Assembly: GCF_042657185.1 (NCBI RefSeq)
Contig: NZ_JBHSNN010000013.1
Reading direction: 5' to 3' (one strand)
Length of the DNA: 64,000 nt
Source of the DNA: Ureibacillus thermophilus
Lineage (GTDB): Bacteria; Bacillota; Bacilli; Bacillales_A; Planococcaceae
Shown: one piece after another, positions 1-8,252 of the stretch
Position numbering within the stretch: the first letter of the stretch is position 1
How the letters are laid out: each line of letters begins with the position of its first letter
The notes under the pieces: generated by a model
The model's database searches: none
Told to the model about the DNA's origin: nothing
The model's input: only the letters and a program-made list of their open reading frames with translations
Position numbers and translations under genes: made by a program

Positions 1-306
1 TCCTATGAGTTATACCAATACGTTCGCCATTGCATCAAAACCAAAGACTTTGAGCTCCTAAAGAAAACATTCGAGAATAAACAAGATATCGTTTCCAGCT
101 ATATGAAAACCGCCATCAAGACAATCAACAAATCCATCAATTACGTCGAGAATACGTTGAAATACGATTATAACAACGGCATTTTAGAGGGGAGTAATAA
201 CAAAATCAAGGTGATTAAACGCATTTCTTTCGGTTATCGATCCTTCTATCACTTTAGAAACCGAATATTCATTACCCAAAACTTAGCGAAAATAAAAACC
301 GCTTAG
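1..306 (+). CDS. ISL3-family transposase, C-terminal fragment (cut by window edge)
   Basis: The frame is open from base 1 and ends with TAG at 304-306, giving about 101 residues of a protein whose start lies outside the window. The end carries the signature of ISL3-type DDE transposases: a segment NGILEGSNNKIKVIKRISFGYR followed by a FYHFRNRI motif, split here as NGILEGSNNK then IKVIKRISFGYR. The glutamate of the LEG-NN motif is expected to be the last catalytic acid. Whether the full element is intact cannot be judged from this end alone. It would cut and paste its own IS. Confidence 0.88.
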   Translation, partial: SYELYQYVRHCIKTKDFELLKKTFENKQDIVSSYMKTAIKTINKSINYVENTLKYDYNNGILEGSNNKIKVIKRISFGYRSFYHFRNRIFITQNLAKIKTA

Positions 307-330
307 GGGAACCTCGAATTTCCCCTAAGC
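301..330 (+). terminator. Hairpin overlapping the transposase stop codon
   Basis: An 11-bp perfect inverted repeat (GCTTAGGGGAA / TTCCCCTAAGC) with an 8-base loop includes the transposase stop codon. There is no clear T-run after it, so it may be a weak terminator or an RNA stability element of the insertion sequence. Confidence 0.5.
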
Positions 331-373
331 CATCCGATTACATATTACCAAATAATGTCACTAAAATTTATTC

Positions 374-399
374 ACCAACACCATTTGACAAAGAACCCT
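374..399. mobile_element. Probable right terminal end of the ISL3-type element
   Basis: Read inward from the right, the sequence begins GGGTTCTTTGTCAAATGGTG, which resembles ISL3-family terminal repeats as I remember them (starting GG-TCTTT-TCAAAT). It lies about 70 bases past the transposase stop and is followed by an A/T-rich stretch that could be the target duplication. The left end is outside the window, so the exact boundary is not proven. Confidence 0.5.
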
Positions 400-457
400 T
401 TTTTTAAAATGATATATACTATAGTGACAATATCTATTTAGGGAGTAGAAGAAATGA

Positions 458-1390
458 ATGAAAGTAATAGACTTGCATTGTGATGCATTAACAAAATTAG
501 CTCGATTTGAGAATGCCAATTTCCGCAATGATTCCAGAATTTATTCGAATTATGAAAGGATAAAAGGCGGGAATGTAAAAGTCCAGGTATTTGCAATTTT
601 TATTCATCCAAGCATTCCAAAAGAGCAAAAGTTTAAGGAAGTCCTGCGCCAAATTCAGGCTTTCCATAAATTTGTTTTAAGCGAGCCGGGTATGGTTCAT
701 ATTAAAGATTGGAATCAAATTGATGAACTGGAAGATGGACAAATTGGTGCTGTATTGAGTTTAGAAGGATGTGATGCCATCGATGATGATATTGAAAAGT
801 TAAAAGTCATTTTAGATGCAGGCGTAAAAATTGTCGGATTAACGTGGAATTATGAAAACAAAGTGGGTTATGGTGCATCAGAAGATTCAACAAAAGGGAT
901 TAAACCTTTTGGAAAAAAAGTGATTGAGTTATTAAACGAGCGGGATATTATCATTGATGTTGCCCATTTAAATGAAAGAGGATTTTATGATTTAATGCCT
1001 CTTGCTAAAAAAGTGATTGCCAGTCATTGCAATTCTCGAACTCTCTGTGACCATCCGAGAAATTTAACGGATGAGCAGGTGAAAATGCTCGTTGAGAAGG
1101 GCGGACGCATTCATGTTGTGTTCTATCCTCCGCTCATTGAGAAGGAAAAGGAAACAACAACGATTGAAAAATTAGTGGAGCATATCAAATATTTATCCCA
1201 TTTAGTAGGTGCAGAAAATGTCGGGTTTGGATCTGATTTTGATGGGATGGATCCCTTGTCCGTTCATCATTTATCGAATGCTTCGGAATTTCCAAATATC
1301 ATTGACCGTTTAAGAAAAGAATTTACAAAAGAAGAAGTAAAACTGTTTTCAGAAGCTGGATTTGTAAATTACGTTAAGCAATTTGCATAA
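458..1390 (+). CDS. Membrane dipeptidase (peptidase family M19)
   Basis: The 310-residue product belongs to the renal dipeptidase-like amidohydrolase family, which uses two metal ions to cleave dipeptides, often with a D-residue at the C-terminal side. The metal-binding set is visible: HxD at His7/Asp9 (DLHCDAL), Glu103 (SLEGCDAI), His170 (DVAHLN), His190 (ASHCNSR) and Asp260 (GFGSDFDGMD). The length is usual for the short bacterial form. There is no signal peptide, so it is probably cytoplasmic. The start follows GGGAG at 441-445; another ATG at 454 is out of frame. It is a single gene just after an IS end, closed by a terminator. Confidence 0.92.
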   Translation: MKVIDLHCDALTKLARFENANFRNDSRIYSNYERIKGGNVKVQVFAIFIHPSIPKEQKFKEVLRQIQAFHKFVLSEPGMVHIKDWNQIDELEDGQIGAVLSLEGCDAIDDDIEKLKVILDAGVKIVGLTWNYENKVGYGASEDSTKGIKPFGKKVIELLNERDIIIDVAHLNERGFYDLMPLAKKVIASHCNSRTLCDHPRNLTDEQVKMLVEKGGRIHVVFYPPLIEKEKETTTIEKLVEHIKYLSHLVGAENVGFGSDFDGMDPLSVHHLSNASEFPNIIDRLRKEFTKEEVKLFSEAGFVNYVKQFA

Positions 1391-1418
1391 AGCTTTTATG
1401 CGATGTTGCTTCATTCAT

Positions 1419-1447
1419 TGCCAAGAGTTTCTCTTTGGCATTTTTTT
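1419..1447 (+). terminator. Intrinsic terminator after the dipeptidase gene
   Basis: The stem TGCCAAGAG / CTCTTTGGCA has a short loop and is followed by seven T residues at 1441-1447. Confidence 0.85.
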
Positions 1448-1635
1448 GTTTGCATGGAATGAAAGAAGCTCTCGGAGGAAAGATAAAAGTATTATTATTA
1501 GTACTAAAAAAATGATATGATAAAATAGATATTGCGTTGTTCGGAAAGGCAATCATATGAAGGAATAGAGAAGCAGGAAGAAAGATTCTGCTATTTTTAT
1601 GGAAACAGAAATCGCTTTTTACGGAGGTTTTGTTC

Positions 1636-3015
1636 ATGCAGCAAAAGTGGTTAAAAACCACTGAAGTTGAAGTGGCATCCAATAAATTATCATTTTATAT
1701 CGAAACGATTGAAGTGAATCAATTGTCTCCGTTGGCTTTTTTTGCGGCGGGAGAGAAGGATTACAAAGGAAAACGGTTTTTTTGGCAAAATCGAGAAAAA
1801 ACATTGACGATTGTCGGACTTGGACAAGCAATTGTTTTTGAAAATAGAGGAAATCATCAGAGATTTGATGAAATCGAACAGAAATGGAAAGAATTGACAA
1901 GAAATATTGTCATGGAGGAACAGGAATCTCAGCCTATTTTATTTGGGGGTTTTACCTTTGATCCGGACAATAGGGAACTGGGAGAATGGGACGAGTTTCC
2001 TCAAAGTTATTTTACAGTCGCGACTTTCCAGTTAATTAAAAAACATGAGAAAACCTATGTCAGCATTCATTTGATCACTGAGCAGCAAAATTCAGCGGCC
2101 CTATTTGATGAATTGAGGGATGAAAGGGATCGATTGATTCATGCTGCCCAAGTGAAAGAATTGAAGACATATGAGAAACCGGAAATTTGTTCTATCCATG
2201 AACGAAATAAGGACAACTATTTTCAAGCAGTTGAGAAGGTGACTAATTTAATTCGCCAAAAAGAGGCGGATAAAGTTGTCATTGCTCGTTCGTTGGAACT
2301 TGCTTTTAAAAATCAGCCATCTTCCCCTCAAGTGATTTATCAAATTATGAATGAACAGCCGGAAAGTTTTTTATTTGGTCTTGAACGGGATCATTTGTTG
2401 TTTTTTGGCGCAACCCCAGAGCGCTTAGTCAAAGTGAAAAAACAATATGCGTATTCTGCGTGTGTAGCTGGATCCATTAAAAGAGGGAAAACGGCGGAAG
2501 AGGATAAACGACTAGGGGAACAATTGTTGAATGATTCCAAAAATTTAAAGGAACATCAATATGTTGTTGAAATGATTGAAAAAACTTTTAAGAAACTTTG
2601 TGAAGAATACCGCGTTCCAAAACGGCCAAAATTATTGAAAATACGTGATATCCAACATTTATATACGCCGGTGGAAGGAAAATTATACAATGATGCAACG
2701 ATATTGCAGTTAGTTAAATATTTGCATCCAACGCCGGCACTTGGTGGAGTGCCAAGAAATAAGGCACTTGAAATGATTCGCAAGTATGAAAAAATGAACC
2801 GTGGTTTATATGCAGGGCCTATTGGATGGATGGATGCCGATGGAAATGGAGAATTTGTCGTGGCCATCCGTTCTGCTGCGTTGATTGATGATAAAGCCTA
2901 TCTCTATGCTGGCGGAGGAATTGTCGCTGATTCCAATCCGATGACGGAATATGAAGAAACATTGGTGAAGTTTCGTCCAATGTTAAGGGCTTTAGGAGGA
3001 CAATTCAATGAGTGA
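1636..3015 (+). CDS. menF: Isochorismate synthase MenF
   Basis: The 459-residue enzyme converts chorismate to isochorismate, the entry step of menaquinone synthesis. It has the chorismate-binding fold: a variable N-terminal half and a conserved C-terminal half with a CVAGSIKRG segment, HPTPALGGVPR and the final GGGIVADSNPMTEYEET, as in MenF, EntC and DhbC. Its place at the head of a men operon decides for MenF over DhbC. The ATG at 1636 is preferred over the in-frame TTG at 1630 because GGAGG at 1623-1627 is 8 bases from the ATG but only 2 from the TTG. The end overlaps menD by 8 bases, suggesting coupled translation. Confidence 0.95.
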   Translation: MQQKWLKTTEVEVASNKLSFYIETIEVNQLSPLAFFAAGEKDYKGKRFFWQNREKTLTIVGLGQAIVFENRGNHQRFDEIEQKWKELTRNIVMEEQESQPILFGGFTFDPDNRELGEWDEFPQSYFTVATFQLIKKHEKTYVSIHLITEQQNSAALFDELRDERDRLIHAAQVKELKTYEKPEICSIHERNKDNYFQAVEKVTNLIRQKEADKVVIARSLELAFKNQPSSPQVIYQIMNEQPESFLFGLERDHLLFFGATPERLVKVKKQYAYSACVAGSIKRGKTAEEDKRLGEQLLNDSKNLKEHQYVVEMIEKTFKKLCEEYRVPKRPKLLKIRDIQHLYTPVEGKLYNDATILQLVKYLHPTPALGGVPRNKALEMIRKYEKMNRGLYAGPIGWMDADGNGEFVVAIRSAALIDDKAYLYAGGGIVADSNPMTEYEETLVKFRPMLRALGGQFNE

Positions 3016-4723
3016 ATGTAAAATATTAACGGACTATGTTTACAAAATCGTTGCTTCCCTCGTGCAAAATGGGGTGGAAGATGTCGTAATAAGCCCAGGT
3101 TCACGGTCAACGCCGTTAGCCTATGCTTTTGCCTCAACGAAAGAATTGAATATTTATCGCCAGGTAGATGAACGCTCAGCGGCTTTTTTTGCGTTAGGGT
3201 TAGCGAAGGCCAAAGGGAAACCTGCCGTTTTGCTCTGCACATCAGGGACGGCTGCAGCAAACTATTTTCCTGCTATTGTGGAAGCAAAATATGCCCGCGT
3301 TCCGCTTGTGGTCATCACTGCAGATCGGCCTCATGAATTGCGGGAAGTCGGTGCCCCTCAAGCGATCAATCAGCTTGATTTATATGGCAAGCATGTAAAA
3401 TGGTTTGCTGAATTTCCAATACCTGATGAATATCATCAAACATTGCCGTTTATCGAACGGCACGTGGCGCGGGCTGTGAGTATGGCAAATACTCATCCTT
3501 TTGGCCCGGTACATATCAATGTTCCATTCCGTGAACCGCTCCTTATTGATTTTATGGATGAATTGCCAAAAAGCTCGTTTATCTCAAGCTTCCCAAGCTC
3601 CATCATACCAAGCAAGGAAGCAATGAATGCGCTATCATCGATCATTCGGGAAACAAAAAAAGGGTTTATGGTTATTGGAGAACTTGCCCTAGGAACAAAA
3701 CACGAATATTTATGGTCATTGATTCGAAAACTGAAATGGCCTGTTCTTGTGGAAAGTTTATCGAATATGCGGGCTAGTATCCCGGAAGATTGCATGGAAT
3801 ATGTGATTGCAACTTATGATGCGCTTTTAAAATGTGATGTGTTTAAACAGCATGCGGCATGTGATACGGTTATTCGTTTTGGAGGGCAGCCGATATCTAA
3901 GTTTTTAACCATTTTCTTGACAGAAACGCAGCCTCAAAACTATGTTGTCATTGATGAAGATCCACTGTTCAGAGATTCATCATCGGTTTCCACCCATTCC
4001 ATCCATGCTTCAATTGGACCATGGTTGGAGGAGTTGGAAGTTCACTCTGCAATGGATGAAGGCTACTTGAACCTTTGGCAAAGGGCAGAACAAATTGCAA
4101 TGAAGCATATTCAAACTTATAGCGAGCAGGATGAAGGGGCATTTGTGCAGTATTTATTAGAACATTTGCCTGAAAAAAGCGATTTATTTGTAAGCAATAG
4201 TATGCCAATCCGAGATATTGATACTTTTTTATTGCCTACGAAAAAGGATATTCAAATTTTTGCAAATCGTGGGGCAAATGGCATTGACGGGGTGATGTCA
4301 ACAGCTTTTGGTTTCTCAAAAGGAAGAGGAAATCGGGAAACTTACTTGTTGATTGGAGATTTGGCGGCATTGCATGATTTGAATGCTTTTCTATTAACCC
4401 GCTATCAGCCATGCAAACTGACAGTGATTGTATTAAATAATGACGGCGGAGGCATTTTCTCTTACTTGTCCCAAGCAACCGTGAAAGAATATTACGAAGA
4501 TCTTTTCGGAACACCAACGGCATTGCACTTCCAAGAGGTGGCCAATATGTATGAGATGGATTATATCAACATTAAACATTTTGATGAAAGAGAAAAGCTA
4601 TTTGAAAATAGTGAACAACCATTAAGACTGATTGAAATCACAACGAACCGGGATGAAAATGTTCAAGCTCATCGTAGACTATGGCAGCAAATTCATTTGG
4701 AGTTGAAAGAATGGCTACATTAA
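3008..4723 (+). CDS. menD: SEPHCHC synthase MenD (thiamine diphosphate enzyme)
   Basis: The 571-residue product joins isochorismate and 2-oxoglutarate to give 2-succinyl-5-enolpyruvyl-6-hydroxy-3-cyclohexene-1-carboxylate. The N-terminal substrate motif ISPGSRSTPLAYAF is near residues 25-40, and the C-terminal ThDP/Mg site is GDLAALHDLNAF with NNDGGGIF near residues 455-490. AGGAGG at 2995-3000 lies inside the end of menF and gives good spacing to the ATG. The gene overlaps menF and menH, so the operon is tightly packed. Confidence 0.97.
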   Translation: MSECKILTDYVYKIVASLVQNGVEDVVISPGSRSTPLAYAFASTKELNIYRQVDERSAAFFALGLAKAKGKPAVLLCTSGTAAANYFPAIVEAKYARVPLVVITADRPHELREVGAPQAINQLDLYGKHVKWFAEFPIPDEYHQTLPFIERHVARAVSMANTHPFGPVHINVPFREPLLIDFMDELPKSSFISSFPSSIIPSKEAMNALSSIIRETKKGFMVIGELALGTKHEYLWSLIRKLKWPVLVESLSNMRASIPEDCMEYVIATYDALLKCDVFKQHAACDTVIRFGGQPISKFLTIFLTETQPQNYVVIDEDPLFRDSSSVSTHSIHASIGPWLEELEVHSAMDEGYLNLWQRAEQIAMKHIQTYSEQDEGAFVQYLLEHLPEKSDLFVSNSMPIRDIDTFLLPTKKDIQIFANRGANGIDGVMSTAFGFSKGRGNRETYLLIGDLAALHDLNAFLLTRYQPCKLTVIVLNNDGGGIFSYLSQATVKEYYEDLFGTPTALHFQEVANMYEMDYINIKHFDEREKLFENSEQPLRLIEITTNRDENVQAHRRLWQQIHLELKEWLH

Positions 4724-5520
4724 CGATTCGAGGAGTTCAAGTAAATGTAGAAATTTGGCATGAGCAAAAACAAGAAACCCTTGTTTTATTGCATGGCTTT
4801 ACCGGTTCAACGAAAACATGGCAAAGAATTATTGAACTTCTGTCTGATACAGTAAAAATCGTGGCCATTGATTTATTAGGACACGGGAAAACCGAATCTC
4901 CTAAAGATCCATCCCGCTATTCCATGATTGAACAAGTGAAAGACTTGGAAGAGATTTTTCAACAGTTGGATCTGCACGATTTCACATTATTAGGGTATTC
5001 TATGGGAGGGCGTGTGGCATTATCTTACGCCGTCCGCTTTCCAAAACGGATTAAACGTTTAATATTGGAAAGTTCATCACCAGGTCTTCAAACGGAGGAA
5101 GAGCAAGCTCTAAGAAGACAGTCGGATGAACGGTTGGCCGATGAAATTGAAGAAAAGGGCATTCATTGGTTTGTAGAAAAGTGGGAAAATATACCGCTTT
5201 TTGCTTCACAGAAAAGGCTGCCAAAAGAAGTGCAGCAAGCCGTCCGTGAAGAAAGGCTTTCCCAAACTGAAATGGGGCTTGCCAACAGTTTGAGAGGAAT
5301 GGGTACAGGAGCTCAAGCTTCCCTATGGCGCAAGTTGATTCGCCTCAATATGCCTGTTGTTTTGATTACGGGAGAACTTGACGAAAAATTCGTTCGCATT
5401 GCTGAGGAGATGATGCTTCAATTGCCGAATGCCCAACATATTACGGTTCCGAATGTCGGCCATTCAATTCATGTGGAAAATCCAGAACAATTTGCTACAA
5501 TAATTAAGGGAGTTTTATAA
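4711..5520 (+). CDS. menH: SHCHC synthase MenH (alpha/beta hydrolase)
   Basis: The 269-residue alpha/beta hydrolase removes pyruvate from SEPHCHC to form SHCHC. The oxyanion motif LLHGFTG is near residues 26-32, the nucleophile Ser97 sits in GYSMGG, and the catalytic His lies in NVGHSIHVENPEQ near the C-terminus. The ATG at 4711 is chosen over an in-frame ATG at 4681 because GGAG at 4699-4702 precedes it by 8 bases and the homologous proteins start here. It overlaps menD by 13 bases. Its position between menD and menB supports the assignment over generic esterase (YtxM is the B. subtilis name). Confidence 0.93.
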   Translation: MATLTIRGVQVNVEIWHEQKQETLVLLHGFTGSTKTWQRIIELLSDTVKIVAIDLLGHGKTESPKDPSRYSMIEQVKDLEEIFQQLDLHDFTLLGYSMGGRVALSYAVRFPKRIKRLILESSSPGLQTEEEQALRRQSDERLADEIEEKGIHWFVEKWENIPLFASQKRLPKEVQQAVREERLSQTEMGLANSLRGMGTGAQASLWRKLIRLNMPVVLITGELDEKFVRIAEEMMLQLPNAQHITVPNVGHSIHVENPEQFATIIKGVL

Positions 5521-5540
5521 TAATCGGGGAGGTTACTCAA

Positions 5541-6359
5541 ATGGCTCGTGAGTGGAAAACTCTACATACTTACGAAGATATTAAGTACGAATATTACAAT
5601 GGAATTGCAAAAATTACAATCAATCGTCCAGAAGTGCGCAATGCGTTTCGTCCCAAAACAGTTGAAGAAATGATTGATGCGTTCTCCCGCGCCCGCGATG
5701 ATTCCAAAATCGGTGTCATTATTTTAACAGGTGAAGGAGATAAAGCTTTCTGTTCTGGTGGCGACCAAAAAGTGCGCGGCCATGGCGGTTATGTAGGAGA
5801 AGACAATATCCCTCGCTTAAACGTGTTGGATTTGCAACGTTTAATTCGCGTCATTCCAAAACCAGTCATTGCAATGGTAGCTGGTTACTCCATCGGCGGC
5901 GGCAACGTACTGCAAGTAGTATGCGACTTGACAATTGCTGCAGACAATGCGATTTTTGGACAAACTGGTCCAAAAGTTGGTTCCTTTGATGGTGGATATG
6001 GCGCCGGTTATTTAGCGCGCATCGTTGGACATAAAAAAGCACGTGAAATCTGGTACTTATGCCGCCAATACAACGCACAGGAAGCTTTGGAAATGGGATT
6101 AGTCAATAAAGTGGTGCCTTTAGAGCAGCTTGAAGATGAAACGGTAAAATGGTGTGAAGAAATCCTTGAAAAATCTCCAACAGCTATACGTTTCTTAAAA
6201 GCAGCATTTAATGCAGATTCAGATGGTCTTGCTGGTCTTCAACAATTTGCTGGGGACGCAACGCTTTTATACTATACAACAGATGAAGCGAAAGAAGGCC
6301 GCGATGCGTTTAAAGAAAAACGCAAACCAAACTTTGGCCAATTCCCAAGATTCCCTTGA
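5541..6359 (+). CDS. menB: 1,4-dihydroxy-2-naphthoyl-CoA synthase MenB
   Basis: The 272-residue crotonase-fold enzyme closes the ring of o-succinylbenzoyl-CoA. Key segments are GDKAFCSGGDQKVRG near residues 70-86, AGYSIGGGNVLQ (oxyanion hole) near 113-125, GQTGPKVGSFDGGYG near 140-156, and the C-terminal FKEKRKPNFGQFPRFP typical of MenB. GGGAGG precedes the start. It lies 20 bases after menH in the same transcription unit. Confidence 0.97.
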   Translation: MAREWKTLHTYEDIKYEYYNGIAKITINRPEVRNAFRPKTVEEMIDAFSRARDDSKIGVIILTGEGDKAFCSGGDQKVRGHGGYVGEDNIPRLNVLDLQRLIRVIPKPVIAMVAGYSIGGGNVLQVVCDLTIAADNAIFGQTGPKVGSFDGGYGAGYLARIVGHKKAREIWYLCRQYNAQEALEMGLVNKVVPLEQLEDETVKWCEEILEKSPTAIRFLKAAFNADSDGLAGLQQFAGDATLLYYTTDEAKEGRDAFKEKRKPNFGQFPRFP

Positions 6360-6384
6360 TGCAGAACGGTTTGCATTATTTATG

Positions 6385-6437
6385 ATAGGCTGTCATGAAA
6401 GTTTTTGCTTTCAAGGCAGCCTATTGCATTTTTTTTA
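6385..6437 (+). terminator. Hairpin with T-run between menB and menE
   Basis: A long stem (ATAGGCTG...GAAAG paired with CTTTC...CAGCCTAT) is followed by a T-run at about 6429-6436. It may partly terminate transcription before menE, which would lower menE relative to menB, or simply protect the menB mRNA end. Confidence 0.65.
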
Positions 6438-6492
6438 TAGGCATTAAATCCATTATTTTAGTAAAATGAAGGGGAGAAATGGAGGCGTATTC

Positions 6493-7929
6493 ATGTACCC
6501 TAATTGGATTTTACAACGGGCGTATTTGACACCCAATCGAGTCGGACTCACTTTTGAAGGGAAACAATGGACCTTTGAAGAAATAAAAGAAATATCCGTA
6601 CAGCGTGCCGGACAGCTGGCTGCTTTAGGTATAGATAGAGGAAGCAGAGTGGCGATTTTAGGGGAGAATGATGCCGATACTATTTTTGTGATGTATGCTT
6701 GCATGCATTTGCAATGTGAGATGGTAATTTTAAACCGGAAATTGACGAAAAGCGAATTGGCTTATCAAATTGAAGATGCGCAAGTAACAACGGTTTTAGT
6801 TCATGATCAAGATATGCCTTTACTTCCTGAAAATGTGGACTTCCGGCTGTTTTCAGAAATTGAAAACAGCGATTGGCATTCCATTGAAATCCGCAAAGAA
6901 TGGCAAGCAGAGCAGACCATTTCCATTATGTATACAAGCGGTACAACGGGATTTCCAAAAGGGGTGCGGCAGACGGTGGAGAACCATCAATCAAACGCCC
7001 TATCTTCCGTGTTGAATATTGGACTGTCAGAAAAGGATGTTTGGCTTTGCGCCGTTCCCCTTTTCCACATTAGCGGCTTTTCCATTTTAGTCCGTTCGCT
7101 GTTGTACGGAAATGAAGTAAAGCTTTACCGCAAATTTGACAGCGAACTAATTGCACAAGATATTATTTCCGGCAGAGTGACTCATATTTCCCTTGTGGCG
7201 GTGATGCTTGAACGAATTTTGCATGTGCTTGAAGAACGGGAAGCGAAGGCATCCCCAACATTTAAACTTGTGCTTGCAGGTGGGGGCCCTTTTCCAATCG
7301 ATTATTTAAAGCGGGCAGGAGAACGGGGAATGAAGGTATTGCAAACGTACGGGATGACGGAAACTTCCTCTCAAACCGCCACTTTGCCTGCAGAAGATGC
7401 CTTCCGCAAAATCGGTTCAGCTGGAAAGCCATTATTTTTCAATCAGATTAAAATTTTGGGGGCAAAAGAGCCTTTTGAAGAAGGGGAAATTTGCATCCGC
7501 GGCCCACATGTAACACCGGGATATATCGGACGTTTTGAAAATAACCCTTCGACGGAAGATGGCTGGCTGCACACGGGAGATATCGGCTATTTAGATGATG
7601 AAGGCTATTTATATGTAGTGGATCGCCGCTCTGATTTAATTATTTCTGGTGGAGAGAATATTTATCCTGCAGAGGTGGAAAATGTGCTGATGGGCCATCC
7701 TGCCATTAAAGAAGCTGGAGTTTGCGGAGTGGAGGATGACACATGGGGACAAGTGCCGGTTGCCTTTGTAGTGTTGAAAAAAGATGTGGCAATAGAGGAA
7801 ATCCTCGAATATTGCAAAGGGCATTTGGCGAAATATAAAGTGCCAAAAAATGTGTACGTCGTTGATGCATTGCCGAGAAATGCTTCCAATAAATTAATGC
7901 GAAGAAAACTGAAAGAATTACTATCGTAA
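6493..7929 (+). CDS. menE: o-succinylbenzoate--CoA ligase MenE
   Basis: The 478-residue ANL-superfamily enzyme adenylates o-succinylbenzoate and transfers it to CoA. Visible motifs are the P-loop MYTSGTTGFPKG near residues 140-152, YGMTETSSQ near 284-292, and HTGDIGYLDDEGYLY with DRRSDLIISGGENIYP near 350-385. The catalytic lysine is in PRNASNKLMRR at the C-terminus. The ATG at 6493 is chosen over 6466 because GGAGG at 6481-6485 precedes it by 7 bases. It is the last men gene here. menC, which makes its substrate and follows menE in B. subtilis, is absent. Confidence 0.93.
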   Translation: MYPNWILQRAYLTPNRVGLTFEGKQWTFEEIKEISVQRAGQLAALGIDRGSRVAILGENDADTIFVMYACMHLQCEMVILNRKLTKSELAYQIEDAQVTTVLVHDQDMPLLPENVDFRLFSEIENSDWHSIEIRKEWQAEQTISIMYTSGTTGFPKGVRQTVENHQSNALSSVLNIGLSEKDVWLCAVPLFHISGFSILVRSLLYGNEVKLYRKFDSELIAQDIISGRVTHISLVAVMLERILHVLEEREAKASPTFKLVLAGGGPFPIDYLKRAGERGMKVLQTYGMTETSSQTATLPAEDAFRKIGSAGKPLFFNQIKILGAKEPFEEGEICIRGPHVTPGYIGRFENNPSTEDGWLHTGDIGYLDDEGYLYVVDRRSDLIISGGENIYPAEVENVLMGHPAIKEAGVCGVEDDTWGQVPVAFVVLKKDVAIEEILEYCKGHLAKYKVPKNVYVVDALPRNASNKLMRRKLKELLS

Positions 7930-8240
7930 GAAAGAGGTTGGGACAAATCTAAAAAAGAGGCTGGGACAAATCTAAAAAAACATCATTTTCTCCAAGGAGA
8001 AAATGATGTTTTTTTGATATGTTATTAAAATTGATTTCCGTTCCGGGGACGCTTTCCGCGGGCACGGCTAGACTCTCCTCTGAGTCATTCCTTCGCTCCT
8101 CGTGGTCTCGAGAGGGCTCGTCTCAGGAGTCGCCCCGTCACTCCAATCAATTTTTAGTTATATCAATTTTTTATCAAAACTCTTTCAACTGCCCCTTTAA
8201 TTTTTTGTTTATGTCCCATCCTCTTTAGTTTTGTCCCAGT
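7930..8240. repeat. Dispersed intergenic repeat, copy A
   Basis: This copy lies between convergent menE and the zinc-binding lipoprotein gene. It starts with two tandem copies of GAGG(T/C)TGGGACAAATCT and ends in ATGTCCCATCCTCTTT, so the ends are inverted repeats. A perfect 13-bp hairpin (CATCATTTTCTCC / GGAGAAAATGATG) flanked by A and T runs at about 7972-8013 should terminate transcription in both directions. The middle is GC-rich (TTCCGGGGACGCTTTCCGCG) and contains CTCGAGAG. Short open frames inside differ between copies and have no ribosome site, so it is not coding. Confidence 0.85.
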
Positions 8241-8252
8241 TTATTTCTATTT

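Noticed and set aside
1374..1682. Minus-strand open frame opposite the dipeptidase 3' end and menF start
   Set aside because: It overlaps a terminator and two well-supported genes and has no family features. This is typical of the many shadow frames in the window.
8019..8228. Open frame inside repeat copy A, with a similar frame in copy D (42863-43051)
   Set aside because: The frames follow the repeat sequence, lose similarity after indels between copies, and lack a ribosome site. They are products of the GC-rich core, not genes.
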